DNA from: Lewinella sp. IMCC34183
GTDB lineage: Bacteria; Bacteroidota; Bacteroidia; Chitinophagales; Saprospiraceae
Assembly: GCF_003390915.1 (NCBI RefSeq)
Contig: NZ_QMEM01000001.1
Location: 930,001-994,000, forward strand
Reading direction: 5' to 3'
DNA length: 64,000 nucleotides
Made by a program: the position numbers and the translations under genes. Under the pieces are notes generated by a model. It was not told the origin of the DNA, searched no databases, and saw only the letters and a program-made list of their open reading frames with translations. Shown here piece by piece: positions 33,275 to 42,059 of the stretch (its first letter is position 1; every line of letters begins with the position of its first letter).

Positions 33275-34612
33275 TTTCACCCGCTTGCCGTGCTTCATCA
33301 CCAGGTCTACCCCCTGGAGCAGGCTGATGTGCCGGAGTACATCGCCTTTAACGGCGATGATGTCGGCGTACTTCCCGACGGATACGGTGCCGTAGTCAGC
33401 GTCGACCCCCATCATTTTGGCGGGCCAGTACGTAGCGGCCTTGATGGTATACATGGCCGGAAAGTCGAATTCGTTCGTCCAGACGTCGAGCTCGTTCCAC
33501 GTGCTCTGGCAGTGAAACTTCATCGGGATACCCGAATCCGTACCCACCATCAGCACCACGCCGGCTTCCCGCAGCTGGTTCACCTTGCGCTCGAGGGTGG
33601 GCCGGCGGATGGGGGTGAGCTGGAAATAGGGCAGCTGCCCCGGGGTCTGCAGGCTGGCCTCGATATCGGCGACGATCTCGGGGGTGAGTCCCTCCTTCCA
33701 GCAGTCGTTGTCGAGGGCTTCCGGATTGTCGCGGGTATACTCGTAATTGTACAGTCCCTCCACGGTCGGGGTCCAGTACAGCGGCCCCAGGCTCATCTGG
33801 GCGGTGCGCTCGCGGATCATCTCCATCACGTCTTCCGGATAGGCCGGTGCGGAGCTCAGGCCGGTATGCTCGAAGCAGTCTACGCCGGCCTCTAGCCCGA
33901 GGCGGATCTCCTCGGGCCGGTGGGCGTGGGCCACGACGGGCAGGTCGTGCCGGTGGGCCTCATCCACCAGGGCAAAGAAGGCCTCGCGGGGGATATCGTC
34001 CTGGTCGACCACCTTGATACAGTCCACGCCCGCCGCGGCCAGTTCCCGCACCTTGCTGCGGGCCTCCTCCACGCTCTGTATCCCCCAGCGGAAGTCTTCC
34101 GTCCCCGGGTAGGGCGCGGCCTGCAGGAAGGGGCCGCTCATGTAGAGGGTCGGCCCCGGCAGCTCACCGGCATTGATGCGGTCGCGTACGCTGATGCTCT
34201 CCTCCAGCGGGCCACCGAGGTCGCGGGCACTGGTCACGCCGGCCATCAGCAGCTGCTTGGCGCCGGCGGGCATGATGATCTCGGCCAGTTGTGGGGGGTA
34301 CATGGAGTCCCAGTGGGCGTAGTCGCTGTGGCCGTTGATCATCAGATGGACGTGCATGTCCCAGAGGCCGGGGAGGACACTCATCCCCTCCGTCGAAATC
34401 ACCTCGGCTCCCTCCGGGATCGCGACCTCGTCCTGGGTGCCCACGGCCGTGATGCGGTCGTTCTCCACCAGGATCACGCTGTTGTAGATCGGTGTCCCGC
34501 CGAAGCCATCGATCAGCGTACCGCCCACCAGGGCCTTCAGCCCGGAGGAGGATTGCGCCGTAGCGCAGGTGCAGAGGAGGAGGGCGAGCAGCAGGCAGTA
34601 CAGGTTGCGCAT
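33272..34612 (-). CDS. Secreted amidohydrolase-family (imidazolonepropionase/prolidase-like) metal hydrolase
   Basis: A 446-residue amidohydrolase with a signal peptide (LLLALLLCTCATAQS). The N-terminal strand domain includes VILVENDRITAVG. The metal site starts with LPGLWDMHVHLM (H-x-H). It continues DCIKVVDQDD (position of the bridging lysine), VVAHAHRPEEI, GVDCFEHTG and the catalytic aspartate in LMVGTDSGIP. These fit the TIM-barrel amidohydrolases that cleave amide or cyclic bonds, including Xaa-Pro dipeptidases of Bacteroidota. The start at 34612 gives the signal peptide; the in-frame extension to 34675 is not conserved-looking. Confidence 0.85.
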   Translation of the reverse strand: MRNLYCLLLALLLCTCATAQSSSGLKALVGGTLIDGFGGTPIYNSVILVENDRITAVGTQDEVAIPEGAEVISTEGMSVLPGLWDMHVHLMINGHSDYAHWDSMYPPQLAEIIMPAGAKQLLMAGVTSARDLGGPLEESISVRDRINAGELPGPTLYMSGPFLQAAPYPGTEDFRWGIQSVEEARSKVRELAAAGVDCIKVVDQDDIPREAFFALVDEAHRHDLPVVAHAHRPEEIRLGLEAGVDCFEHTGLSSAPAYPEDVMEMIRERTAQMSLGPLYWTPTVEGLYNYEYTRDNPEALDNDCWKEGLTPEIVADIEASLQTPGQLPYFQLTPIRRPTLERKVNQLREAGVVLMVGTDSGIPMKFHCQSTWNELDVWTNEFDFPAMYTIKAATYWPAKMMGVDADYGTVSVGKYADIIAVKGDVLRHISLLQGVDLVMKHGKRVK

Positions 34613-34752
34613 GGCAAAGGATTGAGGTGGAGAAAGCTTACCCGGCGACCCGGAGCCGCGCGGCGCAACGAACATAACGAATGCGGAGCATACCCGGGCG
34701 GTCGGACCGCAACCTAAGTCGGTACGGCCCGTTACATCACAAAGCCCCCACC

Positions 34753-34929
34753 ATGTTCGGACTATTCAAGAAGGACCCCGTAAAGCAATTAGAAAAGGAT
34801 TACAGTCGCCTGCTGGAGGAAGCAATGGCCCTCCAACGCGGGGGCGACATTCGCGGCTACGCCGCCAAATCTGCCGAAGCCGAAGCCGTCATGGACCGAA
34901 TCGAAGAGTTGCGCAAGAACAAAAAGTAA
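34753..34929 (+). CDS. Lacal_2735/DUF6435-type small protein
   Basis: A 58-residue helical protein starting [20 protein letters not shown] and ending in a lysine-rich tail. The MFGLFKK start plus two amphipathic helices with [16 protein letters not shown] matches the small Lacal_2735 family common in Flavobacteria and relatives. Function unknown. First of three tightly packed genes: 7 bp to the DUF2256 gene, then 2 bp to the oxidase subunit gene. Confidence 0.75.
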   Translation: MFGLFKKDPVKQLEKDYSRLLEEAMALQRGGDIRGYAAKSAEAEAVMDRIEELRKNKK

Positions 34930-34936
34930 GCCCGCG

Positions 34937-35098
34937 ATGGCCCACCGTAAGCCTAACCTGCCGGAGAAAGTGTGCCCGGTCTGCAGCCGCCCGTTCACCT
35001 GGCGTAAAAAATGGGAACGGGTGTGGGACGAGGTTAAATACTGCTCCGAGCGGTGCCGCCGGCAGCGCGGGCAAGCTCCGCAGGACAAACAGGAATAA
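34937..35098 (+). CDS. DUF2256 zinc-ribbon-like small protein
   Basis: A 53-residue protein, too short for most gene finders. Reading from ATG 34937: [20 protein letters not shown], then [20 protein letters not shown]. The C-x2-C ... C-x3-C pair (CPVC, CSERC) is the expected zinc site of DUF2256, and the RKPNLP start is typical of that family. In many genomes DUF2256 genes sit near cryptochrome/photolyase or other housekeeping genes. Here it is directly ahead of a haem-copper oxidase subunit gene. No function is assigned. Confidence 0.85.
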   Translation: MAHRKPNLPEKVCPVCSRPFTWRKKWERVWDEVKYCSERCRRQRGQAPQDKQE

Positions 35099-35100
35099 GC

Positions 35101-35742
35101 ATGTACGAACGCCCCCACGAGATCGAGCGTCCGATCGACGACACCCAGGACAACTTCGCGTTTCACCCCAAGAACATCTACCTGTCGCTGCTGCTGTTCA
35201 GCCTCAGCATGCTGTTTCTGGCCATGACCGCAGCCTTCGTGTACACGCGGGTACAGAGCGACCTGCCGCCCATACAGTTGCCGGTGCTGTTCTACCTCAA
35301 TACGATCATCCTGCTCGCCAGCAGCTATACGATGGTTTCCGCCAAGCGGGCCTACCTCGCGGACAATACCAGGCAGTACCAACGCATGCTGTGGTACACC
35401 CTGTACCTCTCGCTCTTCTTTATGGCCATGCAGTTGGTGGCCTGGTACCAACTCTTCAGCCAACAGATCTACGTCAACAGCGATAATTCGGCGGGCTACC
35501 TATACGTGATATCCGCACTGCACTTCGCCCACGTGATCGGAGGACTTCCATTCCTTGGACTTTTTCTATACCGCGCCCGCAAATACATGCGCGAACCGGT
35601 GAGCGTACTGGTATACTTCAGTGATCCGGACAAGCGACTCAACCTGCGGCTGCTCACCATCTATTGGCACTTCCTCGACGGGCTTTGGATATATCTGGTT
35701 ATCTTCTTCTTGATCAACCAGTTACTGTGGCAAGCCATTTAA
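35101..35742 (+). CDS. Cytochrome c oxidase subunit III-family protein
   Basis: A 213-residue haem-copper oxidase subunit III with five membrane helices, near residues 27-52, 58-84, 94-117, 132-162 and 181-213. Family landmarks are FHPKNIYLSLLLFSLSMLF at the start, the mid-protein glutamine/histidine helix SALHFAHVIGGLPFLGLFL, and the closing YWHFLDGLWIYLVIFFL. This five-helix form is common in Bacteroidota, where subunits I and II are encoded elsewhere. No other oxidase genes are in the window. The gene follows the DUF2256 gene by 2 bp. Confidence 0.88.
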   Translation: MYERPHEIERPIDDTQDNFAFHPKNIYLSLLLFSLSMLFLAMTAAFVYTRVQSDLPPIQLPVLFYLNTIILLASSYTMVSAKRAYLADNTRQYQRMLWYTLYLSLFFMAMQLVAWYQLFSQQIYVNSDNSAGYLYVISALHFAHVIGGLPFLGLFLYRARKYMREPVSVLVYFSDPDKRLNLRLLTIYWHFLDGLWIYLVIFFLINQLLWQAI

Positions 35743-36000
35743 GTGTTATTATATTTAATTGGCTTATCAATATTAATAAATAGCCCGCTGTATTTCATTT
35801 CCTACTTATAGCGATTAATCACATTCGTCTGATTATCAGATCTTTGCAATTTTGGCACGTAATTTGTAAACTAACAGTACACGCTTGAGACCCCTATTAA
35901 TTTCTGTCGAATTTGTTAAAGAGACACGTTTTACGTTGATGGCTACATTACGACACATTGAACGACACACATAGGCATTAGCCTAACCCTATTATCCAAA
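35743..36000. other. AT-rich noncoding interval ending in a strong terminator
   Basis: About 260 bp with no credible open frame, clearly more AT-rich than the flanking genes. It contains TAATTTG and AATTTG runs around 35868-35920 that resemble degenerate -7 boxes. A well-formed terminator begins at 36001. It could be a long 3' UTR of the oxidase gene or an independent small RNA. Confidence 0.5.
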
Positions 36001-36034
36001 GCACCTAGCCTCCGGCTGGGTGCTTTTATTTTAT
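36001..36034 (+). terminator. Intrinsic terminator
   Basis: GCACCTAGCC (36001-36010) pairs with GGCTGGGTGC (36014-36023) over 10 bp with one T-G wobble and loop TCC, followed by TTTTATTTTAT. It lies at the 3' edge of prfB (opposite strand). Confidence 0.85.
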
Positions 36035-37119
36035 CGGGCTTCCCCGCTCCAACGAAGATACGCTTTAAGAAATTCTTCGATGTCTCCGTTTAAGACGGCA
36101 TCGGTCTGGCTGGTCTGCCAGTTGGTACGGTGATCCTTTACGCGCCGGTCGTCCAGTACGTAGCTGCGGATCTGGCTTCCCCATTCGTTGGAGGTCTTGC
36201 CGGCCTCTATTTCGTCCTTTGCGGCCCGCTGAGCCTCCAACTCGCGCTCGTACAGGCGGCTGCGGAGCATATTCAGGGCGCGTTCGCGGTTCTGGTGCTG
36301 GCTGCGTTCTTCTTGGCACTCCACGACGATACCGGTGGGCTCGTGGGTTACGCGGACGGCCGATTCGGTCTTGTTGACGTGCTGACCGCCCGCCCCGGAG
36401 GCGCGGAAGGTATCCCAGCGAATATCGGCGGGGTTGATCTCCACCTCGATGCTGTCGTCGACCCGCGGATGGACGAAGACGGAGGCGAAGCTCGTTTGCC
36501 GTTTTCCCTGGGCGTTGAAGGGACTGATCCGTACGAGGCGGTGCACCCCGTTCTCCCCCTTCATCATGCCGTAAGCGAATTCGCCGATGATCTCCAGGGT
36601 GGCGGATTTGATACCGGCCACGTCGCCGGCCGTCTCGCTGGCGAGGCTCACGCGGTAGTCGGCATACTTTTCGGCGTACATGGTGTACATGCGCATGAGC
36701 ATCTCGGCCCAGTCGTTGCTCTCCGTGCCCCCCGCCCCGGCGTTGATTTCCAGGATGCAGCCGAGCTCATCCTCGGGTCGGTTGAGGGTGGCGCGGAATT
36801 CCGCGTCGTCCAGTACGGCGAGCGTCTCGTCGTACCGCCGGTCGACCTCCTCCTCGGTGCCTTCGCCCTCCCGGAGGAACTCCTGAAGTACCTCGAGGTC
36901 ATCGACCCGGTCGGCTACCTGCTGGTACTGCTGCACCCATCGCTTGTGGGTCTGCAGCTCCTTCATAATCGCCTCGGCCTGGGTGGAATCGTTCCAGAAA
37001 TTCGGATCGAGGCTGCGCTGGGTCAGGTCCTCTATTTTGAAGGAGCGCGCCTCTACGTCGAGGTACCCGCGCAGGAGCGATAGGCGGGCCTGCAGTTCTT
37101 TGAGTTGATCGTTTGTCAT
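36031..37119 (-). CDS. prfB: Peptide chain release factor 2
   Basis: A 362-residue RF2 that terminates translation at UGA and UAA. The stop-codon recognition tripeptide SPF is at residues 199-201 ([16 protein letters not shown]). The catalytic GGQ is at 244-246 ([14 protein letters not shown]). The reading frame is continuous through the [10 protein letters not shown] region near residue 20, where many bacteria carry an in-frame UGA and a programmed frameshift, so that autoregulation is absent here. It is downstream of the small ribosomal cluster on the same strand, with a 10-bp hairpin (37173-37207) between. Confidence 0.96.
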   Translation of the reverse strand: MTNDQLKELQARLSLLRGYLDVEARSFKIEDLTQRSLDPNFWNDSTQAEAIMKELQTHKRWVQQYQQVADRVDDLEVLQEFLREGEGTEEEVDRRYDETLAVLDDAEFRATLNRPEDELGCILEINAGAGGTESNDWAEMLMRMYTMYAEKYADYRVSLASETAGDVAGIKSATLEIIGEFAYGMMKGENGVHRLVRISPFNAQGKRQTSFASVFVHPRVDDSIEVEINPADIRWDTFRASGAGGQHVNKTESAVRVTHEPTGIVVECQEERSQHQNRERALNMLRSRLYERELEAQRAAKDEIEAGKTSNEWGSQIRSYVLDDRRVKDHRTNWQTSQTDAVLNGDIEEFLKAYLRWSGEAR

Positions 37120-37172
37120 GGCGGAGGAAAAGGACGGTAGGAAATGGAGCGGGCAGCGGGGAGCTGGCGCAC

Positions 37173-37207
37173 GGAAGCCCGGCCCGCGCTAGGCAGACCG
37201 GGCTTCC
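37173..37207 (-). repeat. 10-bp perfect hairpin between DUF4295 gene and prfB
   Basis: GGAAGCCCGG (37173-37182) and CCGGGCTTCC (37198-37207) pair perfectly around a 15-nt loop. No T-tract follows toward prfB, so read-through is likely. Confidence 0.6.
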
Positions 37208-37226
37208 GGCGGGAAGGACGGGAAAA

Positions 37227-37400
37227 TTACTTGTCCTTCATGAAGTCGTCCAGTTTGTCCTTGTGGATCATTACTTCCTTGTAGGAGTAGCTGCCCGTTT
37301 CGGGATTCTTGATGGACTGAACGACCTTTACGAAGTCGCGGCCGCTGCCGGCGTTGGCAGCGCGCTTACCTACGCGTGAGTTCTTTGATACCTTTGCCAT
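37227..37400 (-). CDS. DUF4295 small basic protein of the rpmB-rpmG cluster
   Basis: A 57-residue protein beginning MAKVSKNSRVGKRAANAGSG and ending DKLDDFMKDK, matching DUF4295. In Bacteroidota this gene is regularly placed right after rpmB and rpmG, as here, which suggests a ribosome-associated role; the function has not been established. It lies 52 bp after rpmG. Confidence 0.88.
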   Translation of the reverse strand: MAKVSKNSRVGKRAANAGSGRDFVKVVQSIKNPETGSYSYKEVMIHKDKLDDFMKDK

Positions 37401-37452
37401 GATTGGTGCATTTTTTCAACTAACGGCCCGGGGGCGGGCAGGGTTGAAAGAG

Positions 37453-37641
37453 TTACTTGATTTCCCGGTGCACCGTCATGCGGCGCAGGTTGGGGTTGTA
37501 CTTCTTGAGCTCGAGGCGACCGGGCGTGTTCTTCCGGTTCTTCTCGGTCACGTAGCGGCTGGTGCCGGCCACGTTGGTTTCCTTCTGCTCGGTGCACTCC
37601 AGAATGATCTGGTTGCGGTTGCCTTTGCTTTTCTTAGCCAT
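37453..37641 (-). CDS. rpmG: 50S ribosomal protein L33
   Basis: A 62-residue L33. It starts [20 protein letters not shown] and shows [21 protein letters not shown], the conserved core. Of the zinc-binding cysteine pairs only one cysteine (ECTE) remains, so this is a zinc-free type. It follows rpmB by 12 bp. Confidence 0.96.
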   Translation of the reverse strand: MAKKSKGNRNQIILECTEQKETNVAGTSRYVTEKNRKNTPGRLELKKYNPNLRRMTVHREIK

Positions 37642-37653
37642 GGGGGATATAAA

Positions 37654-37902
37654 TTAGAGCTTGACGCCGGTTTCGATGCCCTTGTTCTCCAGCTTCTTGA
37701 TGTAGGTGTACACGCCGAGCTTGTTGATGGTGCGCATGGCACTGGTGGATACCCGCAGGGTAACGAACTTATCCAGTTCGGGAACGAAGAAGCGCTTCTT
37801 CTGGATGTTCGGCACGAAACGACGCTTGGTCTTCCGGTTGGAGTGGGATACGTTATTGCCGCTGATCGGCTTCTTTCCCGTGAGTTTGCAAACTTTGGAC
37901 AT
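37654..37902 (-). CDS. rpmB: 50S ribosomal protein L28
   Basis: An 82-residue L28. It starts [20 protein letters not shown] and continues [14 protein letters not shown] and [21 protein letters not shown]. First of the rpmB-rpmG-DUF4295 run. Upstream on the same strand is tRNA-Arg, separated by the tRNA terminator. A one-mismatch -7 box (TATTTCTG) lies in the gap. Confidence 0.96.
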   Translation of the reverse strand: MSKVCKLTGKKPISGNNVSHSNRKTKRRFVPNIQKKRFFVPELDKFVTLRVSTSAMRTINKLGVYTYIKKLENKGIETGVKL

Positions 37903-37949
37903 AGCGAGATGGCGTTGCTGTCAGAAATACCCGCACCTCGGGGGTGGGG

Positions 37950-37975
37950 AAAAAAAAAGCAGACCGCAGCCTGCT
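37950..37975 (-). terminator. Terminator of tRNA-Arg
   Basis: On the minus strand AGCAGGC pairs with GTCTGCT (one G-U) around a TGCG loop at 37975-37958, followed by eight to nine T's (37958-37950). Confidence 0.75.
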
Positions 37976-37985
37976 CGAAATGTGA

Positions 37986-38062
37986 TGGTGACCGCGTCAG
38001 GATTCGAACCTGAAACCTCTTGATTCGTAGTCAAGTGCTCTATCCAGTTGAGCTACGCAGCC
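37986..38062 (-). tRNA. tRNA-Arg (anticodon ACG), CCA encoded
   Basis: Cloverleaf on the minus strand: acceptor GGCTGCG/CGCGGTC (two wobble pairs), D stem GCTC/GAGC, anticodon stem CTTGA/TCAAG with loop CTACGAA (anticodon ACG, reading CGN arginine codons after A34 deamination), five-base variable region, T stem TCAGG/CCTGA with TTCGAAT loop. Discriminator A is followed by an encoded CCA (37988-37986). Total 74 nt plus CCA. Confidence 0.95.
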
Positions 38063-38132
38063 ATGCGCCTCTTGCGAAGCGGTCGCAAAGGTACGTACAG
38101 TTTTTAATTACACCAAACCCACGGACAAGAAT

Positions 38133-38843
38133 TTATACTTGACGTTCTTCCAAGTGCCAACTGAGCAGCCCTCCGACGGCATCGATCCCCGTGTGGAGCA
38201 GCATGAGGGGCCAGAGGCTTCCGGTGCGATAAAAGAAGAAACCGAAGAGCAGAGCCATGGCCACGATCTTGACCACGGCCTGCCCGCCCTGGTACAGGTG
38301 GGCCAGACCAAAGGAGATGGCCGGCACCAGCAGGGTAACCGCGGCGGCCCACGGGGCGGTACCGAGCAGATCCTGCAAATAGGTGATGAGGAAGCCGCGG
38401 TAGACAATCTCCTCCCCCACCCCGGCGCACACGCACAAAAAGAGAAAGCTCAGGTACTGACTGCCGGTCACCGGCAGAAAACCCAGCTCGCGGAAGCGGT
38501 TGCGCGTTTCGCGCTGCCGTTCGGCGTTCCCGGCCTCGGCGTAGAGGTCCACGCCGTAGAGCAGCAGAAAGGCGCAGAGGATGCCGACGGCCACGCCGTC
38601 GTAGGGCGGACTGCCCCACCCCAGGCCGAGCTCGGCGAACGGCCGCCCCGTAACGTACCAGACGATCAGGACCAGCGCCGCCAGGCCGAGCAACAACAGA
38701 CCATTTCCGTAGTATAAGCGGATCTTGAGGGCGGCGGGCCACTGCATCCGCCGCGGGGCGGGCCGGCGGCGGGCGTTGACGAAGAGCAGCACCGGCAAAA
38801 CCACGCCGAGCAGCAGGAAGAGGATATGGAGGGCAAGGGGCAC
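38133..38843 (-). CDS. CPBP-family intramembrane metalloprotease
   Basis: A 236-residue membrane protein with about seven hydrophobic segments. The catalytic motif of the CPBP (Abi/CAAX protease) family is GVGEEIVYRGFLITYL, with a histidine in FGLAHLYQGG and a further one in LMLLHTGIDAVGG. It would cleave substrates within the membrane; bacterial members are linked to self-immunity or protein processing, but no target is apparent here. It starts with GTG at 38843. A near-match -7 box (TATTTTG) lies directly upstream, in a short region shared with the divergent helicase promoter. Confidence 0.88.
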   Translation of the reverse strand: MPLALHILFLLLGVVLPVLLFVNARRRPAPRRMQWPAALKIRLYYGNGLLLLGLAALVLIVWYVTGRPFAELGLGWGSPPYDGVAVGILCAFLLLYGVDLYAEAGNAERQRETRNRFRELGFLPVTGSQYLSFLFLCVCAGVGEEIVYRGFLITYLQDLLGTAPWAAAVTLLVPAISFGLAHLYQGGQAVVKIVAMALLFGFFFYRTGSLWPLMLLHTGIDAVGGLLSWHLEERQV

Positions 38844-38865
38844 GGCGCAAAATACGGCTCCGCGT

Positions 38866-38873
38866 TACCTTTG
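38866..38873 (+). promoter_or_regulatory. -7 box (TACCTTTG) for the SNF2 helicase
   Basis: Exact TAnnTTTG match in the 64-bp divergent region. The next in-frame starts are TTG at 38881 and TTG at 38908, so the mRNA has little or no leader. Confidence 0.5.
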
Positions 38874-38907
38874 GCGGCTTTTGCCCGCTGACCCAACGAA
38901 TCCCCCC

Positions 38908-41832
38908 TTGCCCGCCGCCCTCCTCTTCAACCTTTACGAATACCGCACGGGCGTGTGGCTGCCCAAGGCCTACGTCGTGGGCCTAGATGCGGGCGGGCGG
39001 CCCCGGGAAGTCCACCAGACGGCAACGCCCGAAGTGCTGGCCGTCTACGGTATCGACCCCGCACCCGCGCTGGCCCGCAGCCTGCAGCTCGCCGCCGACC
39101 TGCGCGATCGCTCCGTCGCCGAGCACTTCCGTAAACGCACCCGTTCCCGGCCGACCCTGGCGGGACTGATCGCCTCCGACAGCCGCGACCGAGCGGACGT
39201 CCTGCGCTACGTACACGCCCGTACGGACGAGCTGCTTACGCTCTGCCGGACGCACGGATTCTTCGTTACCGCCAACCTCGACCCCCGCGCCTCCCCCTAC
39301 GGCCACCTGCTGGCGTTCGCGGACGAGGACTGGCGGGCCCGGCTGATCTTCACACTGTCCGGGGAAGGCATGGAGTACCGGCTGCGGCTGACCGGCCCCG
39401 GAGGCGAGGAGCGGGAAGTACGTCACCTCGACCCCCGCATCCTCACCAACCGCCCGGCACCGGGCTGGGTACAGATCGGCAGCCGCCTCGGCCGCCTCAC
39501 CGGGCTCCGCGGCGACGCGCTCCGGCCCTTCCTGAGCCGCGACGTGGTACGCATCCCCCCGGAGGACGTCGGTAAGTACGTGCGGGAATTCGTGGCCCGC
39601 GCCGCCCGCCGGCTGCCCATCGAGGCCCACGGCTTTACCTACGCCGAGCAGTTGCGGCCTACGGGACTGTCCCTGCGGGCCGAGCCCCACCCCTTTGCCG
39701 GGACCTACCTTCTGCGGGCCACCGTGCATTACGGCGCGCGCGCCTTCGAGCTCGGCGATCCGGAGGAAGTAGCGGTGGATTTCCGTGACCGGGAGCCCTA
39801 CGCCGTCACCCGCACCGTACGGGACCGGGGAGCGGAGTCGGAACTGCTGGCTCCCCTGTACGCGCTGGGGTTGCGGGAAACCGGTGAGCGGCGGGCACTG
39901 AGTATCGACGAAGACCCGGCGGAATACGTAAACCTGGCCTGGATCCTGGAGCACCGCGAGGCCGTGGAGCAAATCGGTTGCCGGGTGGAGACCCCGGAGG
40001 CGGAGAGCCGTTCCTTCACGGCCGAGAGTGGTCGGATCGAGATCGCCGCCGAGGAGCGGGGCGATTGGCTGGACCTGCGGGGCACCGTGGTCGTCGGCGA
40101 TCAGCCGCTACCCTTCGCGCGACTGGTAACGTACCTGCGCAAGGGCGAACGAAAATTTCTCCTGCCCGACGGCCGCTGGTTTCTCATCCCCGAAGCGTGG
40201 TTCGCGCGCTACGGACCGGGGCTTTCCTTCGCGCAGGTGGAGGGGAACGCCGTATGCCTTACCCGGAGCCACGCCCCGCTGTTGCCGGCCATGGGCGTCA
40301 AGATCGCCGCCGCGGAGGCGGCCGCGGAAGTACCCGCCTCTACCATCCCCTACACGCCCGGCCCCGGACTGCGCGCTACCCTGCGGCCCTACCAGCTGGA
40401 GGGGGCCCGGTGGCTGGTGCAGCACTACCACGACCGGCTCGGGGCGTGCCTGGCAGATGACATGGGCCTTGGCAAGACCCTGCAGACCATCGCGGCCCTG
40501 CTGTACGCCAAGGAGCAACTGGACGCCGCGGCTCCCGCGGCGGGACCCCCGCCTGACCTGTTCAGCGCAGCCGCGGAGGACGAAAGTTTCATTCGCCCGC
40601 TGCGGGCGCTCGTGGTCCTGCCCGCGTCGCTGGTGTACAACTGGCTGACCGAGCTGGGCAAGTTTGCCCCCCGCCTGACGGTGGTGGCCAACGTGGGCAG
40701 CCGGCGCAACCGGGAAGCCCGCGTGCTGCGGCGGTACGACGTGATCCTGACCACCTACCAGACGGCGCTGCGCGATCGCGACATCCTGGAAGCCACCGAC
40801 CTGGAATACATCGTCCTCGACGAAAGCCAGCAAATAAAGAACCGCCAAAGCAAGGTATTCCGCGCGCTGAACAGTCTTTCGGCCCGCCACCGGATCAGCC
40901 TGTCCGGGACGCCGATCGAGAACTCACTGTCCGACCTGTGGGCGCAGATGCAGTTCCTCAATCCCGGGCTGCTGCGCAGCTTCCCTTTCTTTCGCAAGCA
41001 CTTCATCCAGCCCATCGAGCAGCACGACGACCCGGTACGCAAGCAGCAGCTCCGGGAGCTGGTGGCGCCCTACCTGCTGCGCCGCACGAAAGCCGAGGTG
41101 GCCCCCGACCTGCCGGACCTGGACACCCAGGTGTTTTACTGCGAGATGACCCCGCAGCAGGCGCGGCGCTACGACCGCGAGCGGGCGGCGGCCCGCAACG
41201 CCCTGCTCGGACTGCCCACCGAGGGCGCGGGGGGCGACTACAAGCTGCGGGTGATCCAGGCGCTGACGCGGCTCCGCCAGTTGGCCAACCACCCCGTGAT
41301 CGCCGACGCCGACTACGTCCACGACAGCGGCAAGTTTGCCGTCGTGTACGAAGAACTGGACACCCTGCGTCGGGCGGGGCATAAGGTACTGGTATTCAGC
41401 TCCATGGTGAAGCACCTGGCGCTGTACCGCGACCGGCTGGCGGCCGGGGGACACCCCTACGCCTGGATCACCGGCGACGTGCCGGCCGATGTGCGGGCGC
41501 GGGAGGTGGAGCGGTTCCAGGAGGACCCCACGGTGGGTACCTTCTTCATCAGCATCCGCGCCGGGGGGACGGGCCTGAACCTGACCGCGGCGGATTACGT
41601 GTTTCTGCTCGACCCCTGGTGGAATCCGACGGTGGAGGACCAGGCGATCGCCCGCGCCCACCGGATCGGCCGGCGGGGCAAGGTGTTCGCCCGCAAATTC
41701 CTGACCAAGGGCACGCTGGAGGAGAAGATCCACCTGCTGCAGCAGCGTAAAAAGCGCCTGGCGACGGAAATCATCGGCGGCGGCGAGGGGCTGGACCTGG
41801 AGCCGGGCGAGATCGATTACCTGCTCACCTGA
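38908..41832 (+). CDS. SNF2-family DEAD/DEAH-box helicase
   Basis: About 974 residues. A divergent N-terminal region of about 480 residues has no motif I recognise. The SNF2 ATPase follows: Walker A ADDMGLGKTLQT near residue 515, the Walker B DESQ box near 637 (VLDESQQIKNRQSK), SLSGTPIENSLSDLW, then the second RecA lobe with LVFSSMVKHL, ISIRAGGTGLNLT and DPWWNPTVEDQAIARAHRIG near 892-927. Such proteins translocate on DNA or remodel bound proteins. The start is uncertain: no ATG after the promoter, and TTG 38908 (PAALLFNLYEYRTG) is favoured over TTG 38881. Confidence 0.88.
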   Translation: MPAALLFNLYEYRTGVWLPKAYVVGLDAGGRPREVHQTATPEVLAVYGIDPAPALARSLQLAADLRDRSVAEHFRKRTRSRPTLAGLIASDSRDRADVLRYVHARTDELLTLCRTHGFFVTANLDPRASPYGHLLAFADEDWRARLIFTLSGEGMEYRLRLTGPGGEEREVRHLDPRILTNRPAPGWVQIGSRLGRLTGLRGDALRPFLSRDVVRIPPEDVGKYVREFVARAARRLPIEAHGFTYAEQLRPTGLSLRAEPHPFAGTYLLRATVHYGARAFELGDPEEVAVDFRDREPYAVTRTVRDRGAESELLAPLYALGLRETGERRALSIDEDPAEYVNLAWILEHREAVEQIGCRVETPEAESRSFTAESGRIEIAAEERGDWLDLRGTVVVGDQPLPFARLVTYLRKGERKFLLPDGRWFLIPEAWFARYGPGLSFAQVEGNAVCLTRSHAPLLPAMGVKIAAAEAAAEVPASTIPYTPGPGLRATLRPYQLEGARWLVQHYHDRLGACLADDMGLGKTLQTIAALLYAKEQLDAAAPAAGPPPDLFSAAAEDESFIRPLRALVVLPASLVYNWLTELGKFAPRLTVVANVGSRRNREARVLRRYDVILTTYQTALRDRDILEATDLEYIVLDESQQIKNRQSKVFRALNSLSARHRISLSGTPIENSLSDLWAQMQFLNPGLLRSFPFFRKHFIQPIEQHDDPVRKQQLRELVAPYLLRRTKAEVAPDLPDLDTQVFYCEMTPQQARRYDRERAAARNALLGLPTEGAGGDYKLRVIQALTRLRQLANHPVIADADYVHDSGKFAVVYEELDTLRRAGHKVLVFSSMVKHLALYRDRLAAGGHPYAWITGDVPADVRAREVERFQEDPTVGTFFISIRAGGTGLNLTAADYVFLLDPWWNPTVEDQAIARAHRIGRRGKVFARKFLTKGTLEEKIHLLQQRKKRLATEIIGGGEGLDLEPGEIDYLLT

Positions 41833-41872
41833 CCCCGCCGCGCGCGACGTCCCAATTACCTACCTTGCGGGA

Positions 41873-42025
41873 ATGAAGCCCGAGAACCACATCGTGGAAG
41901 AGCCCCTGGAGATCGACGATCCGCCGATTCTTGGCAATTGGAAAAATATGTATCTCGTCGTACTGGTTCTACATTCCGTGCTGATCATTTGCTTTTACCT
42001 TATTTCACGTGCCTACACGTACTAG
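41873..42025 (+). CDS. Small membrane protein preceding the Na+/solute symporter
   Basis: A 50-residue protein: an acidic N-terminus (MKPENHIVEEPLEIDDPPIL), a short linker, then one transmembrane segment (MYLVVLVLHSVLIICFYLI). Too short for routine prediction, but the codon use is like its neighbours and it ends 34 bp before the symporter ATG in the same direction. Small accessory subunits are common next to sodium/solute symporters in Bacteroidota, so a role as partner is plausible but inferred. Confidence 0.65.
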   Translation: MKPENHIVEEPLEIDDPPILGNWKNMYLVVLVLHSVLIICFYLISRAYTY

Positions 42026-42059
42026 TTTTCGCCGCCTCACCTGCGCACAACGCTGACTT

